NCBI GenBank assembly: GCA_947652115.1
Contig: OX393570.1
Coordinates: 19,500,090 to 19,564,089 of the forward strand
Direction: 5' to 3'
DNA: 64,000 bases
Source: Blastomussa wellsi
Lineage: Eukaryota > Cnidaria > Anthozoa > Scleractinia > Plerogyridae
Shown one piece after another: positions 24,601 to 36,600 of this stretch (the first letter of the stretch is position 1; the number at the start of each line of letters is the position of its first letter). The notes beneath the pieces were generated by a model. That model saw nothing but the letters and a program-made list of their open reading frames with translations, did no database searches and was not told the DNA's origin. The position numbers and the translations under genes are program-made.

Positions 24601-27600
24601 TTGACAGCCTGAATTTCATGCAGGGGAGCCTCGAATCGCTTGTGAAAGCAACGCCCCAAGAGAAAATGAAAATAACAAAAACAATTTTTGACGGCATCTC
24701 TGGCTGCACCGCAGTTGATCTGTTATTCCAAAAAGGGGTCTACCCATATGAGCACATGGACGCATGGGAGAGGTTCGGCGAGACACAGCTGCCAGACAAA
24801 GAAAGCTTTTACAGCAAACTGAACGGCGAAGGGATTTCAGACGCGGAATACGCGCACGCGCAGGAAGTCTGGAAAGCATATGGCTGTGAAAATCTGGGGG
24901 ACTATCACGACCTGTATGTGGGGCTGGACGTGGCGCTGCTGGCGGATGTTTTTGAAAATTTCAGGGGGCTGTGCGGGGAGCAGTACGGGCTGGACCCGGC
25001 GAATTATTTCACATCACCAGGGATGGCCTGGGACGCGCTGCTGAAAATGACAGGCATCCGGCTGGAGCTCTTGACAGACATCGACCAGCACTTGTTCGTG
25101 GAAAGGGGGATGCGCGGCGGGATCTCAAATGTCAGCAAAAGGTATGTCAGAGCCAACAACCCAGAAGTGGAGGGCTATGACGAGGCCAAACCGAAAAAGT
25201 GGATCATGTATCTCGACGCGAACAACCTTTACGGCTGGGCCATGTGCCAGCCGATGCCAGTGAGAGGATTCAAATGGGCCGCCACCCTGCCCACGGAAGA
25301 AGAGATCATGAACAAAAAAGAAGACGCCAAAACCGGCTGGATTCTCGAGGTAGACCTCGAATATCCGGCGGAGCTGCACGAAGCGCACAACAGCTACCCG
25401 CTGGCGCCGGAAAAAAAGGCGGCAAAAAAAGAAGACATGTCGGGCTACCAGCACCGCCTGATGGAAAAGCTGGAAATCAAGCCCCCCAAAGAAAAGAAGC
25501 TGCTGCTGACCCTGGAAGACAAAAAGAACTACGTGGTGCACTACAGGAACCTGCAGTTCTATCTGAAACAGGGGATGAGGCTGAAAAAGGTGCACAAGGT
25601 GCTCGAGTTCGAGCAGACGGCGTGGATGAAACCGTACATCATGAAGAACACCGGTCTGCGCAAACAGGCGAAAAGCGCTTTTGAAAAAGACTTTTTCAAG
25701 CTGATGAACAACTCGGTCTTTGGTAAAACGATGGAGAACCTGAGGAAGCGCACGGACATCAGGATCGTGAAAAGCGATGAAACCCCCAAACTCAGAAAAC
25801 TGATCGCCAGTCCGCTGTTTGCAAGGTTCAAACAATTCACAAAAAACATGGCGGGGATCCACATGCACAAGGGGAAGCTGGTGCTGAACAAACCGCTGTA
25901 CACGGGGATGACGATCCTGGACAACAGCAAGATCCTGATGTACGATTTTTTCTACAACCACCTGAAAAAGCAGTACGGCAACAAGTGCGAGCTGGTGTAC
26001 ACGGACACGGACAGCCTTCTGCTCGAGATCGAGACAGAAGACGTTTACAACGACATCGCGGCAACTTTGGAAATGTATGACCTGAGCGATTACCCGAAAG
26101 AGCACCCATTGCACTCAGACGAGAACAAAAAGGTCCTGGGAAAAATGAAAGATGAGTGCGCGGGGGTGCCAATTGAGGAAGCCATCTGTCTCCGGTCAAA
26201 AATGTATTCCATACTCCGAAAGGACGAAAAAAATATCAAAAAGGCGAAGGGGGTGAAAAAGTGCGTCGTGAAGAAAAACATCAAACACGACCATTACCGC
26301 ACAATAATTTTTGGTGAAAAGAAAAGGATGAGGCATGTGATGAACATTCTGAGGAGCGAGGGTCACGAAATTTACTGCATGCAAGTGAACAAGATTTCAC
26401 TGTGCGCGTTTGATTCAAAACGCTGGATCGCGGAAGACGGGATCCACACAAAAGCGTACGGTTTCAAAGAGATTGAAGAGGTTGAACTGGAAGAGCTGCA
26501 AAAGGCTTTGCAGGATGAGATTGATGTCTTTCGGTGGCTGGATGAGAAGGAGGCACTGGAAGAACAGGAAGAGATAGAAGCTTTCATGAAATAATTGAAT
26601 CACAGCGATTGGGCTGGCGGGAGAACGGTGTTTTTTGGGACAATCTGCAGCTCTTCACGCACAAAGCCGCGCTTGGGTCCATCATGCAAATAGTACAGAA
26701 CGGGCTGATCCGGTTTTTGTAAAACCTTTTCAATGGTGAAAACTTTCAAAGACCAAATCGGATCCGTGGCTCTTTTTTTCCCCCCTTCAAGCTCGCCAGG
26801 TTCGTAAAGATGACGAACCTGAACAAGATATGGCAGGATTTTTTCATCCTTCCCAACAGGTCTGTGATAAGCAGTCGAAGGTTTCGAAAAAACAGATTTC
26901 TCTTTGATTGCAACAGCGGGTTTCTTTCCGATGAGGCTGGTCACCTCGTTGTTCAAAGCCGAAACAACTTCAGGAAGTCTTTTCACCCATGCCCTGGACC
27001 GCTGGCCCTCAGGCAGCCGCATTTCCACGGCATACTGGTGACCGAACAGGCGTTCGGCAAGGGTGCGGTTGAAACGTTCAACAATGGCCTGATCGCGGTG
27101 AATGTTGACGCGCCCGCGCCGGATGAAAGTTTTGTGATTTTCCATGACTTTCGTCACAGCGCCCATGAATTCGCGCCCAGGGTCAACTTGCAACATTTCA
27201 GGCCATTTCAAAGGGCCGCGCTTGTAAATTTTCTGAAAAGCCTGGGCAACCTCATCAGAATTTTTCGAGGTCAAGGGTTCGGACTCTTTGAAACGGCTGG
27301 CCACGTCGACAACGTTCAGCGCGTATTTCCAGACTTTGCGACCGCGAGGCAGTTTATCGTGAGGCAAAAAAAGAAGGTCCGCCTGGTGGACCTTGTTGGG
27401 TAAGGACACGTCGAATTTCGGGCGAGGAATGTGCTTCGGCGCCGGAAGGAATATCTGCCAGAGGGCTTGCTGGATCAACCACTTTTTTGCGGTGTCTTCC
27501 GGGACGTTTGCAGCCGCGGCCAGTTTTTTGATGGCGGCAATGCCTTTCCAATAACCGCCAGGGCTGTAGTATATCTTCGCGAGTTTGGTGTCCATATAAA

Positions 27601-30600
27601 CGAGGTGAAAAAAAGTTTAAATGTTAGCAGATGAATCTTGTTTTGGTTTTCCCGCAAGAGGCGCATTTGACTTTCAGAAAGGTTTGCCCATTTTTTTTTT
27701 TTCCGAGTCTTTCACTCCCACGAACGTTGGGGGTGATCTTCTTCTCATACACACAGTAGAAATCCATATAAAAGAGGTAAAAAAAAGTTTAAAAGAACCG
27801 GAAAGCAGCGTAGCCCAAAGCGAGAGCCCCGGCCCCGACGAACATGAGTTCACCATTTTTTTGCCGCTGGCTTGGTTGATAAAAATCCGAAAATTTGGGC
27901 TCTTTTAGAGGAGCCTCTTCAGGATGCGCCTGGTTGTAAAGTTTTAAAGCGTAGTCAGTGTTTGTGAAATCCTGCTTGGCGTCAGCTTTCATGCGCTCGT
28001 TTGTTTCAATCCAGTCGAGACGTTTTTCGCGGTCCTGCACGTATTTGTTGTGCGCAGCTTGATACTCCTCCATAGCTCGGTCGTGGCGCTCTGTTTCTTC
28101 ACGCGAGGCCTGGCCATCACCATCCAAAGCCTTCGCCAGATAACTGCCGCCGATGAAAGCGAATGCGTTCACCACAGCCCCGCCAACCATAATTGCGATA
28201 CTTGCCATGCTTATTCAATCGGCGGCATTTTTCAAATGATTTTTTTTGGGTGTTCAAACGTTGGTCGGGAGGATTTTCTGGTCCTCCAGGTACTTCTTGA
28301 GCCAGATGCTGCCCGTCATCACACCAGTGAACATTGCGAAGTTTTCGATAGAATCTGAAGGGTCATCTGTAAAACTTCTCCTGAACGCTTTTTTGACAGC
28401 CCACCCAATGCCAGCAGAGAGGCCAACGAGAGTCGCGGCCTCCATGGCGTTTTTTACAAGATTGTTTTCAGGCATGTTTGGTATAAAAGAAAAAAAAATA
28501 AACGTTCAAAAGAAATTAATCATCTTCATCAGCCAGTGAATCTGCATAGCTTGGCGGTTTCTCGTCAGGGTAAATTGGCAACACAGGAAATTCCTCATCT
28601 TCATCTTCATCTTCTTCAATGAATGGTGCATCCCAGAGAAGCATGATTGTATCAGCAAAGGCGAAGGCAAGTTTGAACCACACAAAGGTGATTGCAAAAA
28701 TACCAACGCCTGATGCAACAGCTTGGGCACCGTCAATTTTCATGTTTTGTTTATTGTGTGAATCAACAGCTTGGGCACCGTCAATTTTAATGTTTTGTAT
28801 ATTGTGCAAATATTAAATTGGTGAAACCCCGCATTCAATCCATCGGTCGAAAGGCATTTCTTGATGGCTGCGTCGCCACCCTGGGGTGTGGGGCTTGCTC
28901 CACTGCAGGTGCTGGCGTCGCCTCCACGGGGTGTGGGGCTTGCCCCCCTGCAGGTTCCCGTGTGAAAAAGCGCTGGATGTCTTCACGCTTGACATAAGTC
29001 GTGAAAAGCGCGACGCCAATTCCGGCGAGTGTGAGCCATTCGTTTGTGCTGAGACCGGTTTTTGCGGGGTGTGGGGCTTGCCGCACGGTGGGCTCCGGCG
29101 TCGCCTCCACGGGGTGTTGAGCTTGCGCATCAATTGCTGCAAGTTTGCCATTTGCTTCATCAAGGGCTTTTTTCTGTGCTTCGCGGGCCTGCCGAGTTTT
29201 ATCAGCAGTCGCTTTGCCCGCAGCCACTCGATTGGGATTTTTGGCGGGCTTTGTTTGCGGCGTTTGTGTAGTCACTTGGCTTTCCTGTGGTGCAAGGTTT
29301 GCTTGTGGTGCAACGGTCGGTTGTTCTTCAGCCATGGTATATTGAAAGAAATTTTTGTTTAATTTGTGGGGAATTATTCAGCAGTTGGTGAGGAATGTTC
29401 AGCAGTTGGTGAGGAAAGCTCAGCAATTTCAGTCGTTTGCGCGTGCTTGAAAGAATCAAAATCAATGTGTTTTGCAGTGATCATCGCCGCGTTGGCCACA
29501 GCGAGACCACGGCCGCAAGTCAAAGCTGTGCTGCCGGCCATGTTGGAGAGCTGATTGTTGATGATCCAGTCGTTTTTGATTTCTTTTTGATAAGCCTCGA
29601 TGTCTTTGATTTTGACGACCATTCCGACCGCTTTGGTCAAAACAAAAAGGAAGCCGTCGAGCAAACTGTCCGTTGTCTTGGAGCCCACGTACGCATGGTA
29701 GCGTTTGATGTATTTCTCGACATCTTTGTCAGAGAGGCGCTTCACATCGTCGTGTGAAAGCTGCGTCCCGATGGCTTCTTTTGATTTTCCTGTCGACACC
29801 AGCACGGCCAGCTGCTCGCGCAGCGCTGGGATATCGGGCTGCGTTGAAACAACTGCGGGGAAATTGCTGGCCGGTGCGCTCGTTGCCTCAGCTTCAAGCA
29901 AGCCCGCAATGTTGGTCAAGACTTGTTCATCAATTTCGAGTGTTGATGGGTTCGCCATTTTGTGTATAAGTTGTGAATTTTTAATTGAGCTTGAATTTTA
30001 TTCCGAACGGGTGCCGAAGTGCGAACACAAGGCAGGAGAACTTATTTTTTTTCAACCTCGAAATGAGGTCTTTGTACTCATCTTGAGAAAGTTCGCCGGC
30101 GTAATCTTCAAAAACCGCTTTCGTTGTCTTCCACGAGGGTGTGTAAAAAAGCACAAGCGCCGCAACGTTTTCGCGGAAAGAGGCTGTGATGCTGGTCAGC
30201 TTTTGGGCGAGCACCCACACGCTGAATCCTGTGTGGCGGGCGCTGAACGCGAGATTGACCAGCTGGCCCGTGCGCTTTTTCACATCTTTCGAGGCCGCGC
30301 AGTCATCGAGGATAATGAGCGCATTGGTGCCCTCCAATTCAAGGCAAACCACTTTCAGCCAGGCTTCAACAAAATGCTGTTCACAAATGATAACTTTGAA
30401 ACGCGGGTCCGCCAAAGCGAAGCGATGAAAAGTCCTGTTGTGCGCGAATGTCGGGCAGATGAGCGTGATGAAGTCGAACTTGCCGTGGAAAGGGCCGCGG
30501 AGCTGTTCCACCACAAACTTTGATTTGCCTGAATTCGTCGGCCCGACGATGAGAGCGTTGAACGGGATGTTGTTTGGGTCCATATATCAGTGCAGCACTG

Positions 30601-33600
30601 AAACTAATTGCTGATTTTTAATGTCTATTTGCGCGTCCGAAATTGCAAAGATGTGGCATTTCACATCGCCTGCGCCAATGAGGTCCCGCTCGATTTCAAG
30701 CTGGACTCCATGTGTTGTGTTCACAAGCCGCGTGCCGCTTCCATGCAGCGTTGGATCCCCCGATGTGCGCAAATCAATCAGAAGCCCGAACCTGTCTTCG
30801 GTGAAAAACTTTACCGGATTCATGTGCTTTGTTTTTTGGGCCTTCTTTCCGAAAAAGCGGTCAACTTCGGCCCAAGTATCCGTGATTCCGAGGCCGTTGT
30901 TGAAGAGCTTGTTGGTCGAGCCGTTCACCGTGACAACGACTTTCTTCAGGGCCGGGTTAATGTACTTTTCTGAATCCCGGGTTCCTGCAGTGTAAGGCTC
31001 AACGAAAAGGAGAAGAAGGCCTTTCAGGGACCTTTTTTGGGCGTTAAATTTGATGGTCACGCTTGAGGCCACTTCTTTTTTGAAGCTGACCACCTCGGGC
31101 CGCACCACATGGTCGTATTTGAACCCCTTTCCCGCGGTGTAAACGCTGCGAGCCTCGTCCGCCAAGGTCTTGCTTCTGATTGTTTCAAACTCGAGCTGGA
31201 TGTTTGTCAGCTTGTATTTCAGTTTATCGGGGTCAGAGCCTTTGACAACCTGCGAGGCCGGCGCGAGCTTCAGCTGAAACAGGAGGTCGTGGAGGAGCGC
31301 TTGGGGGTAAAAGACGCCGTGGTCGGTCAGTATTGAGTGGTCCAGGCGGATCCGGTATTTTTTCCCGTAAACCTTTTCCAGCGCGTTTTCTTTGGCAACA
31401 CCCGAGGTTTTCTTGTCTCCCGAGTCTGAGCGGATCTTGCAGAGGTCTTCAGACTGGATGCCCTCGAGCAGCATGTCGTCCCGCTCCTCCTGCGAGAGAA
31501 AAAGGTCCTCCCAGATCTTGTAGATGTCATATCCATCCGTGTCCTGCAGTGTTTCCGCGCCGAACTTCACATGCAGTTTATCGACCAGGGCGCGGGTGAC
31601 GTTTTGAACGAGGAAGTTGTCAGCGTCCCCTCCCGCCAAGTCGATTTTGAAGACCAGTGCGAGCGTGCCTGGCACGAGAACCTCGTTCTGATCCAGCTTG
31701 GGCACGTAAACATATAAGGTCTCCCCGGGGTTGGCTTCGCTGCGATCAAAAGTGATGCGATTGACCACGCGCTCGGCTTTCATCGCGAGGCCAGTTTTTT
31801 GGCTGTGCTCTGGATGAAGGTTTGTTTGCACCGCACGTTCCACTCTTTTTCCGTCAACTTCTGTTTGCACATACATGGTATTGAAAGCTGCACATTTTTA
31901 TTTAAATTGAAAATAAATAGAATTTATATTTCGCAATGGCAATGATGGAAGAAGAAAAAGACCCTCTTTTGGAACATGATGATGATCATGAGAAAGATGC
32001 TGAGAAAGATGATGAGAAATATGATCATGGCGACGGGGAATCCGGTTTTCCTGAAGAACAAGAAATGAGAGATCGCCTGAGACGTCTGAGGGAAAGGTCA
32101 AGGGGTTCTTCCACTGCAGAAGAAGAAACCTCTTATATCGAAAATCTGCCTGATCCTCCAAATTCAACAACCAAGTTTGCTGAAATTAATCTTAAAAAAG
32201 AGTTTCCATTTGCAAAGTTGGATGAACTTAATGTCCGAATGGAAAAAAATAGGGTGAAAGTCGGTTTATTAAAATTAACCAAAAAAGGTGTGAAAATAAC
32301 ATATTTTTTAACAACAAAAGACGCAAAAACGGATAAATTCCGGATAAATCCTGCACTTACAAAAGAAATAACTCGTGAACTTGGGAAAAGTCGAAGAGAA
32401 ACAATCCATGAAAAAATTGGAACACTGTCACAAGACATTTATGAAAATAAAAAATTTGCAGACGATGAAAAGCAAAGCCCAACAGAAAGAGAAAAAGCCC
32501 GAGAAAGAGCAAAAAGACAAATTGCAGAACGGACTGATCTCCAGCGAGAACTTGAACGGTTGGAAAACAATGATTACGAGTCGATTGATTTTGAATCGAT
32601 CCCCCTTCAAGAATTTGAAAAAAATGAAGAACAAAGGACAGAAAAAGAAAAAGAAATACAACAAGAAAAAGAAAAGCAAAAAGAAATCGTTAATGATGAA
32701 AATGCCCCGTCTGATGAAAGAGAGCACGCCCGTGAAAACGTTGAGCGGCTCGTGAATGAAGAAAATCAAATCGAGGCTGAAAGAGAAAGAGACCTTGAAA
32801 GGCTTTCTTTCCGTGAAAGAGTCAGAGAAAAAATCAAAAATGTCTTCAAAAAATACGGTTTCACGGTGACAGCGATCTCAATTGCCGCCGGTATTCTCAT
32901 CATGGAAATCGTAAAGCTTTTAACGAAACCTGTTGTCAATGCTGTCAAATCATTCGGCAAAGCTTTGGGAAACGGGCTAAAAGACCTCGGTAAAAAAATA
33001 TTGTCCGTCCTTCCAGGTCTCCTTGGCTCGATTGTTTCTTTTCTTTTCACAACTGCTGGTAAGGTCCTCGGGTTTCTGGCTGAGCACGCCTGGCTTGTGA
33101 TTTTGGCTGTTGTCGCCTTTTTGATTGAGCGCTTGACCAAAAAACAGAGTTAGCGGGACGCCAAAAACACCAAACCCGCAAGTGCGACCACGCCAACTAT
33201 CAGAGCCGTTTTGTTCGTGTCATGAGCCTCACTGTCCGTGCTGGCTGTTTCAACCGTTTGTGCGCGGGGTGAACCCCGCACCCCTGTTGCAGGTGATTTG
33301 GCAGAAGGATCCAGATCTTTTTTGCTTTCAGCTGTGGCCGCAGGTGTTTTGGCAGAAGGCTCCAGATCTTTTTTGCTTTCAGCTGTGGCCGCTTTGTGAA
33401 TTGGGTTCGAAGGGTGGCTGCTTGGTGGGTTGTATTTTGGTTTCTCTCCATCCATGGGTTGATGGGTCACTTTTTTTTTGTCCTTGTTGATCTGGTTGTT
33501 TATTCCAAGTTTCATCCCCGCCACAGCTTGTTTGAGGAAGTTGTTGTAGCCCATAACGCTTTCTGTGTTGATCACCATGTAGCCTGGCATCAGCCATGCG

Positions 33601-36600
33601 CCCGGGCACAAAGCAAGGTTCAGCCTGACTTTCGCCTCTTCAATGGCAAGTTGGTATCTTTGAACAGACTTTGACAAATCGGGCTGTATCACTGCGCCTT
33701 CAAACAGGTGAAGAAACTGGCTTTGGACCTCACGCGCTCGGCCTCCAGTGCCCTGGATGCTGCTTCTTTGATCCACTTGGGCGCCGAGAACGCAGTACAC
33801 GAAAGCCTCGATCGACTGGTTTATTCGGCTCAAGCCGGCTGGTGTCAGCCCTTCGGCATGGTTCGCGCAAAACCAGTCGTATTGGTTGTATGCGACGCTT
33901 GTTGGGTGGCGTTTGTAGTGCGGCCCGCCTGCCCAATTATGAAACGTCCCGCTGCCGGGCGTGAAGCGGAAGTCATTCGTAACCTCGATCCCAAATTCAT
34001 GGCAAATCCTTCCGTACGAAGCAACATCATAAAGATTGTTTCTCTGGGTAAATGCTGGATCACCCGGCAACGCGAAAATGTTTTGGGGGCCTCCGAGCTG
34101 ATACAAAATCCGTCTGACCGTGAAGTACACGTGGAAAACAAAAAATGCCCTGACTTGCGGTGGCAGTTCCAAAGATGTGTGCTCTTCATCAAAAATATCC
34201 CGTGAAATTCCGCAGCCCGTGGTCGCGCACCAGGTGGCAAAATTCATTTGCTGTGGCCAATATTTCATGTCAGGTGTTGCCAGCCAATGCCTCACCTCGT
34301 CAGCGCCATCCTCCCCAGGCGATTGGTCCAGAGGCAGCTTCATTTTTTGAAACACCTCCCTGAACCGCGTTGTAAAGAACCAATCCGGTGTCACGTATAT
34401 CTTCAAGTCATTGTTGAATATTTTCTTCAAACTGGGGGCCGCTTCGTGGAATGGCACCGCTGGAATTGGCAAGTCTTCTTTTTCACTGATTTGCGTAAGC
34501 CGTTTTGGAAAACCGTCAATATATTCCACAACAGGTTTTTTCTTCACAACAGGTGTTTTTTCCACTTCTTGGGTGTGTGGTTTGCTGACCGGTGCTTTCT
34601 TCACATCTTGGCTTTCTGAAGTGCCATGTCTTGATTTATTTCTCACTCTGCTAAGACGTTTTGCAAAATCATCACTGTACTCTCCTTGCATTGCGATTAT
34701 TTAAACAAAATATTTTTTCTTCAATATAAAATGGTTGTGCTCACGTTCAAAGCTCCTTCAAACGACTACACTGTTAATTTCGACTATCCAATTACGAAGC
34801 CAAAGTATATCAGGCTTTTAAGCTGTTCGCTTTACAACTCGTGGTTTAATTTTAAGGGTGGAACGGTCACGTTAATAGATAAAGAGAAAAATTATAGAGA
34901 ATTTGTGACTAATTTACATCCCGGTTTTTACACCATTGAGACTTTTGTTGAAGCTTTAAAGAAAGCCTTACAAATATACGAAAACATAAATTTTACAGAT
35001 GCCGACACGCCCGCGGGCGTGCTGATTCTTCAAAATTCTAAATTTGGACGAGTTGGTATAAATTTCAGCGAGGAATTTGACAAACTGTTTGATATTGGAG
35101 AAACTTTATCAGGGTTCACATTCAACAAAAAACACTGCCTGTCTACTTATTTTATTCACTGCGACCTTGTTGACAAAGAAAAGAATTTTCTTGATGGAAA
35201 AAGATCAAGTATTTTGGCTCGATTCGATGTGAGAGGCAAACCGTATGAAAAAATCTCTTACAATTTTGATTCAAATGTCTTGCGTGACACTTCTTCTGGT
35301 CAATATGTAAACGGTGTGACAGTATCAGTTAGAGATGAACTCGGGGAGTTATTAAATTTCAATGGTTTCCCTCTTGAATTTGAATTAGAAATACTTTAAC
35401 AATTAAAAATAAAATCTGCTTTTAATAGAAGATGTCAAACGTATTGCCGAGCGCTCCTCCACAAAGTGGATTATATCCAAACATCTCTGCTGAAAATGCC
35501 GAGAATTTTCGGCTGACTGAAATAAGCCGGATTGAAAAAGAAATTGGCCACGAGGCTGAACACCGGAGGCTTGTACTGAAAAAATATAAAAAAGTCAGGA
35601 AAGTGATTCACGTTGCCGCCGTCAGCCTTGGCTCACTGACAACGTTGCTGTCAGCCGGTGCGTTCGCGGCTTCTCTCACCGGTGTTGGTGTTATTGCCGC
35701 AGTTCCTATGGCTATTGTTGCCGCTGTTTCCGGTGCGACTTCAACTGTTCTCACTGTCTTCAACAAAAAGCTTGAACGGAAAGTGTCGAAGCACACAAAA
35801 ATTCATGCTTTGGCGATGTCAAAACACGACACCATCAACAGCCATGTGTCAAAAGCACTTGATGACAATAGAATTTCTGACTCGGAGTTCCAAACTGTGA
35901 CAAGCGAAATCCAAAAATACCGGCAACTAAAAGAGAATTTGCGTGCAAAATTCACCGAAAAAACTCCTGATTTACCACAGCCCGATATTGAAAAGATAAA
36001 AAAAGAGCTTCAAGAACAGCTTATGAGAAAACTCGCGGCGCCCAGCATTGCAAATTTGAACTGAAGTTTGAGGGAAAAACAAAAAAAATATCTTTAAGTA
36101 TAATTAAAGGTTGACTGCATAACTCAAAATGATCACGATATTTCACATGCTTTTCGTTATTTTTGCGGAACTTTCTTCTCCAGTTTGGCTGAATGATGTC
36201 AGACAGATAGCTCAACAAGTTGTTGAGGCGATGCGTGAAGCGGACGAAAAAACATTGTGAAATTTCAGTGAAAGACAGGGCGGCCGATAATATGCCTCTT
36301 TCCGTTTTTTAAACACAGGTTGCACAAATCAATTTTCCTGAAACTACAAACTTTCCCGCATGACGTAACTTTTGTGATGCGTTGATTTTTTTCACAAAAT
36401 GGGTGCATTTTTATTTCACAATGAACTTCAAAAAAACCCAGATCCCATCTCTCTTGGATCTTGATTTTAATTAATTCTTTCAATATCATCTCACGAATTT
36501 CGGGTGGAAGGTTTTTGACCATGTTCTATATATGTGCGCGCATTTCTTCAAATAATTCCTGAGCCAAAATGTGAAATTTGAGTTTCCTCTCCAGTTGCCC

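Noticed and set aside
25125..26114. 329-residue minus-strand open frame
   Set aside because: Antisense shadow of the GC-rich part of the polymerase; low-complexity composition follows from its codon use.
26810..27403. 197-residue plus-strand open frame
   Set aside because: Antisense to the integrase catalytic core.
29705..30523. 272-residue plus-strand open frame
   Set aside because: Antisense to the packaging ATPase and the 194-residue gene, with no motif of its own.
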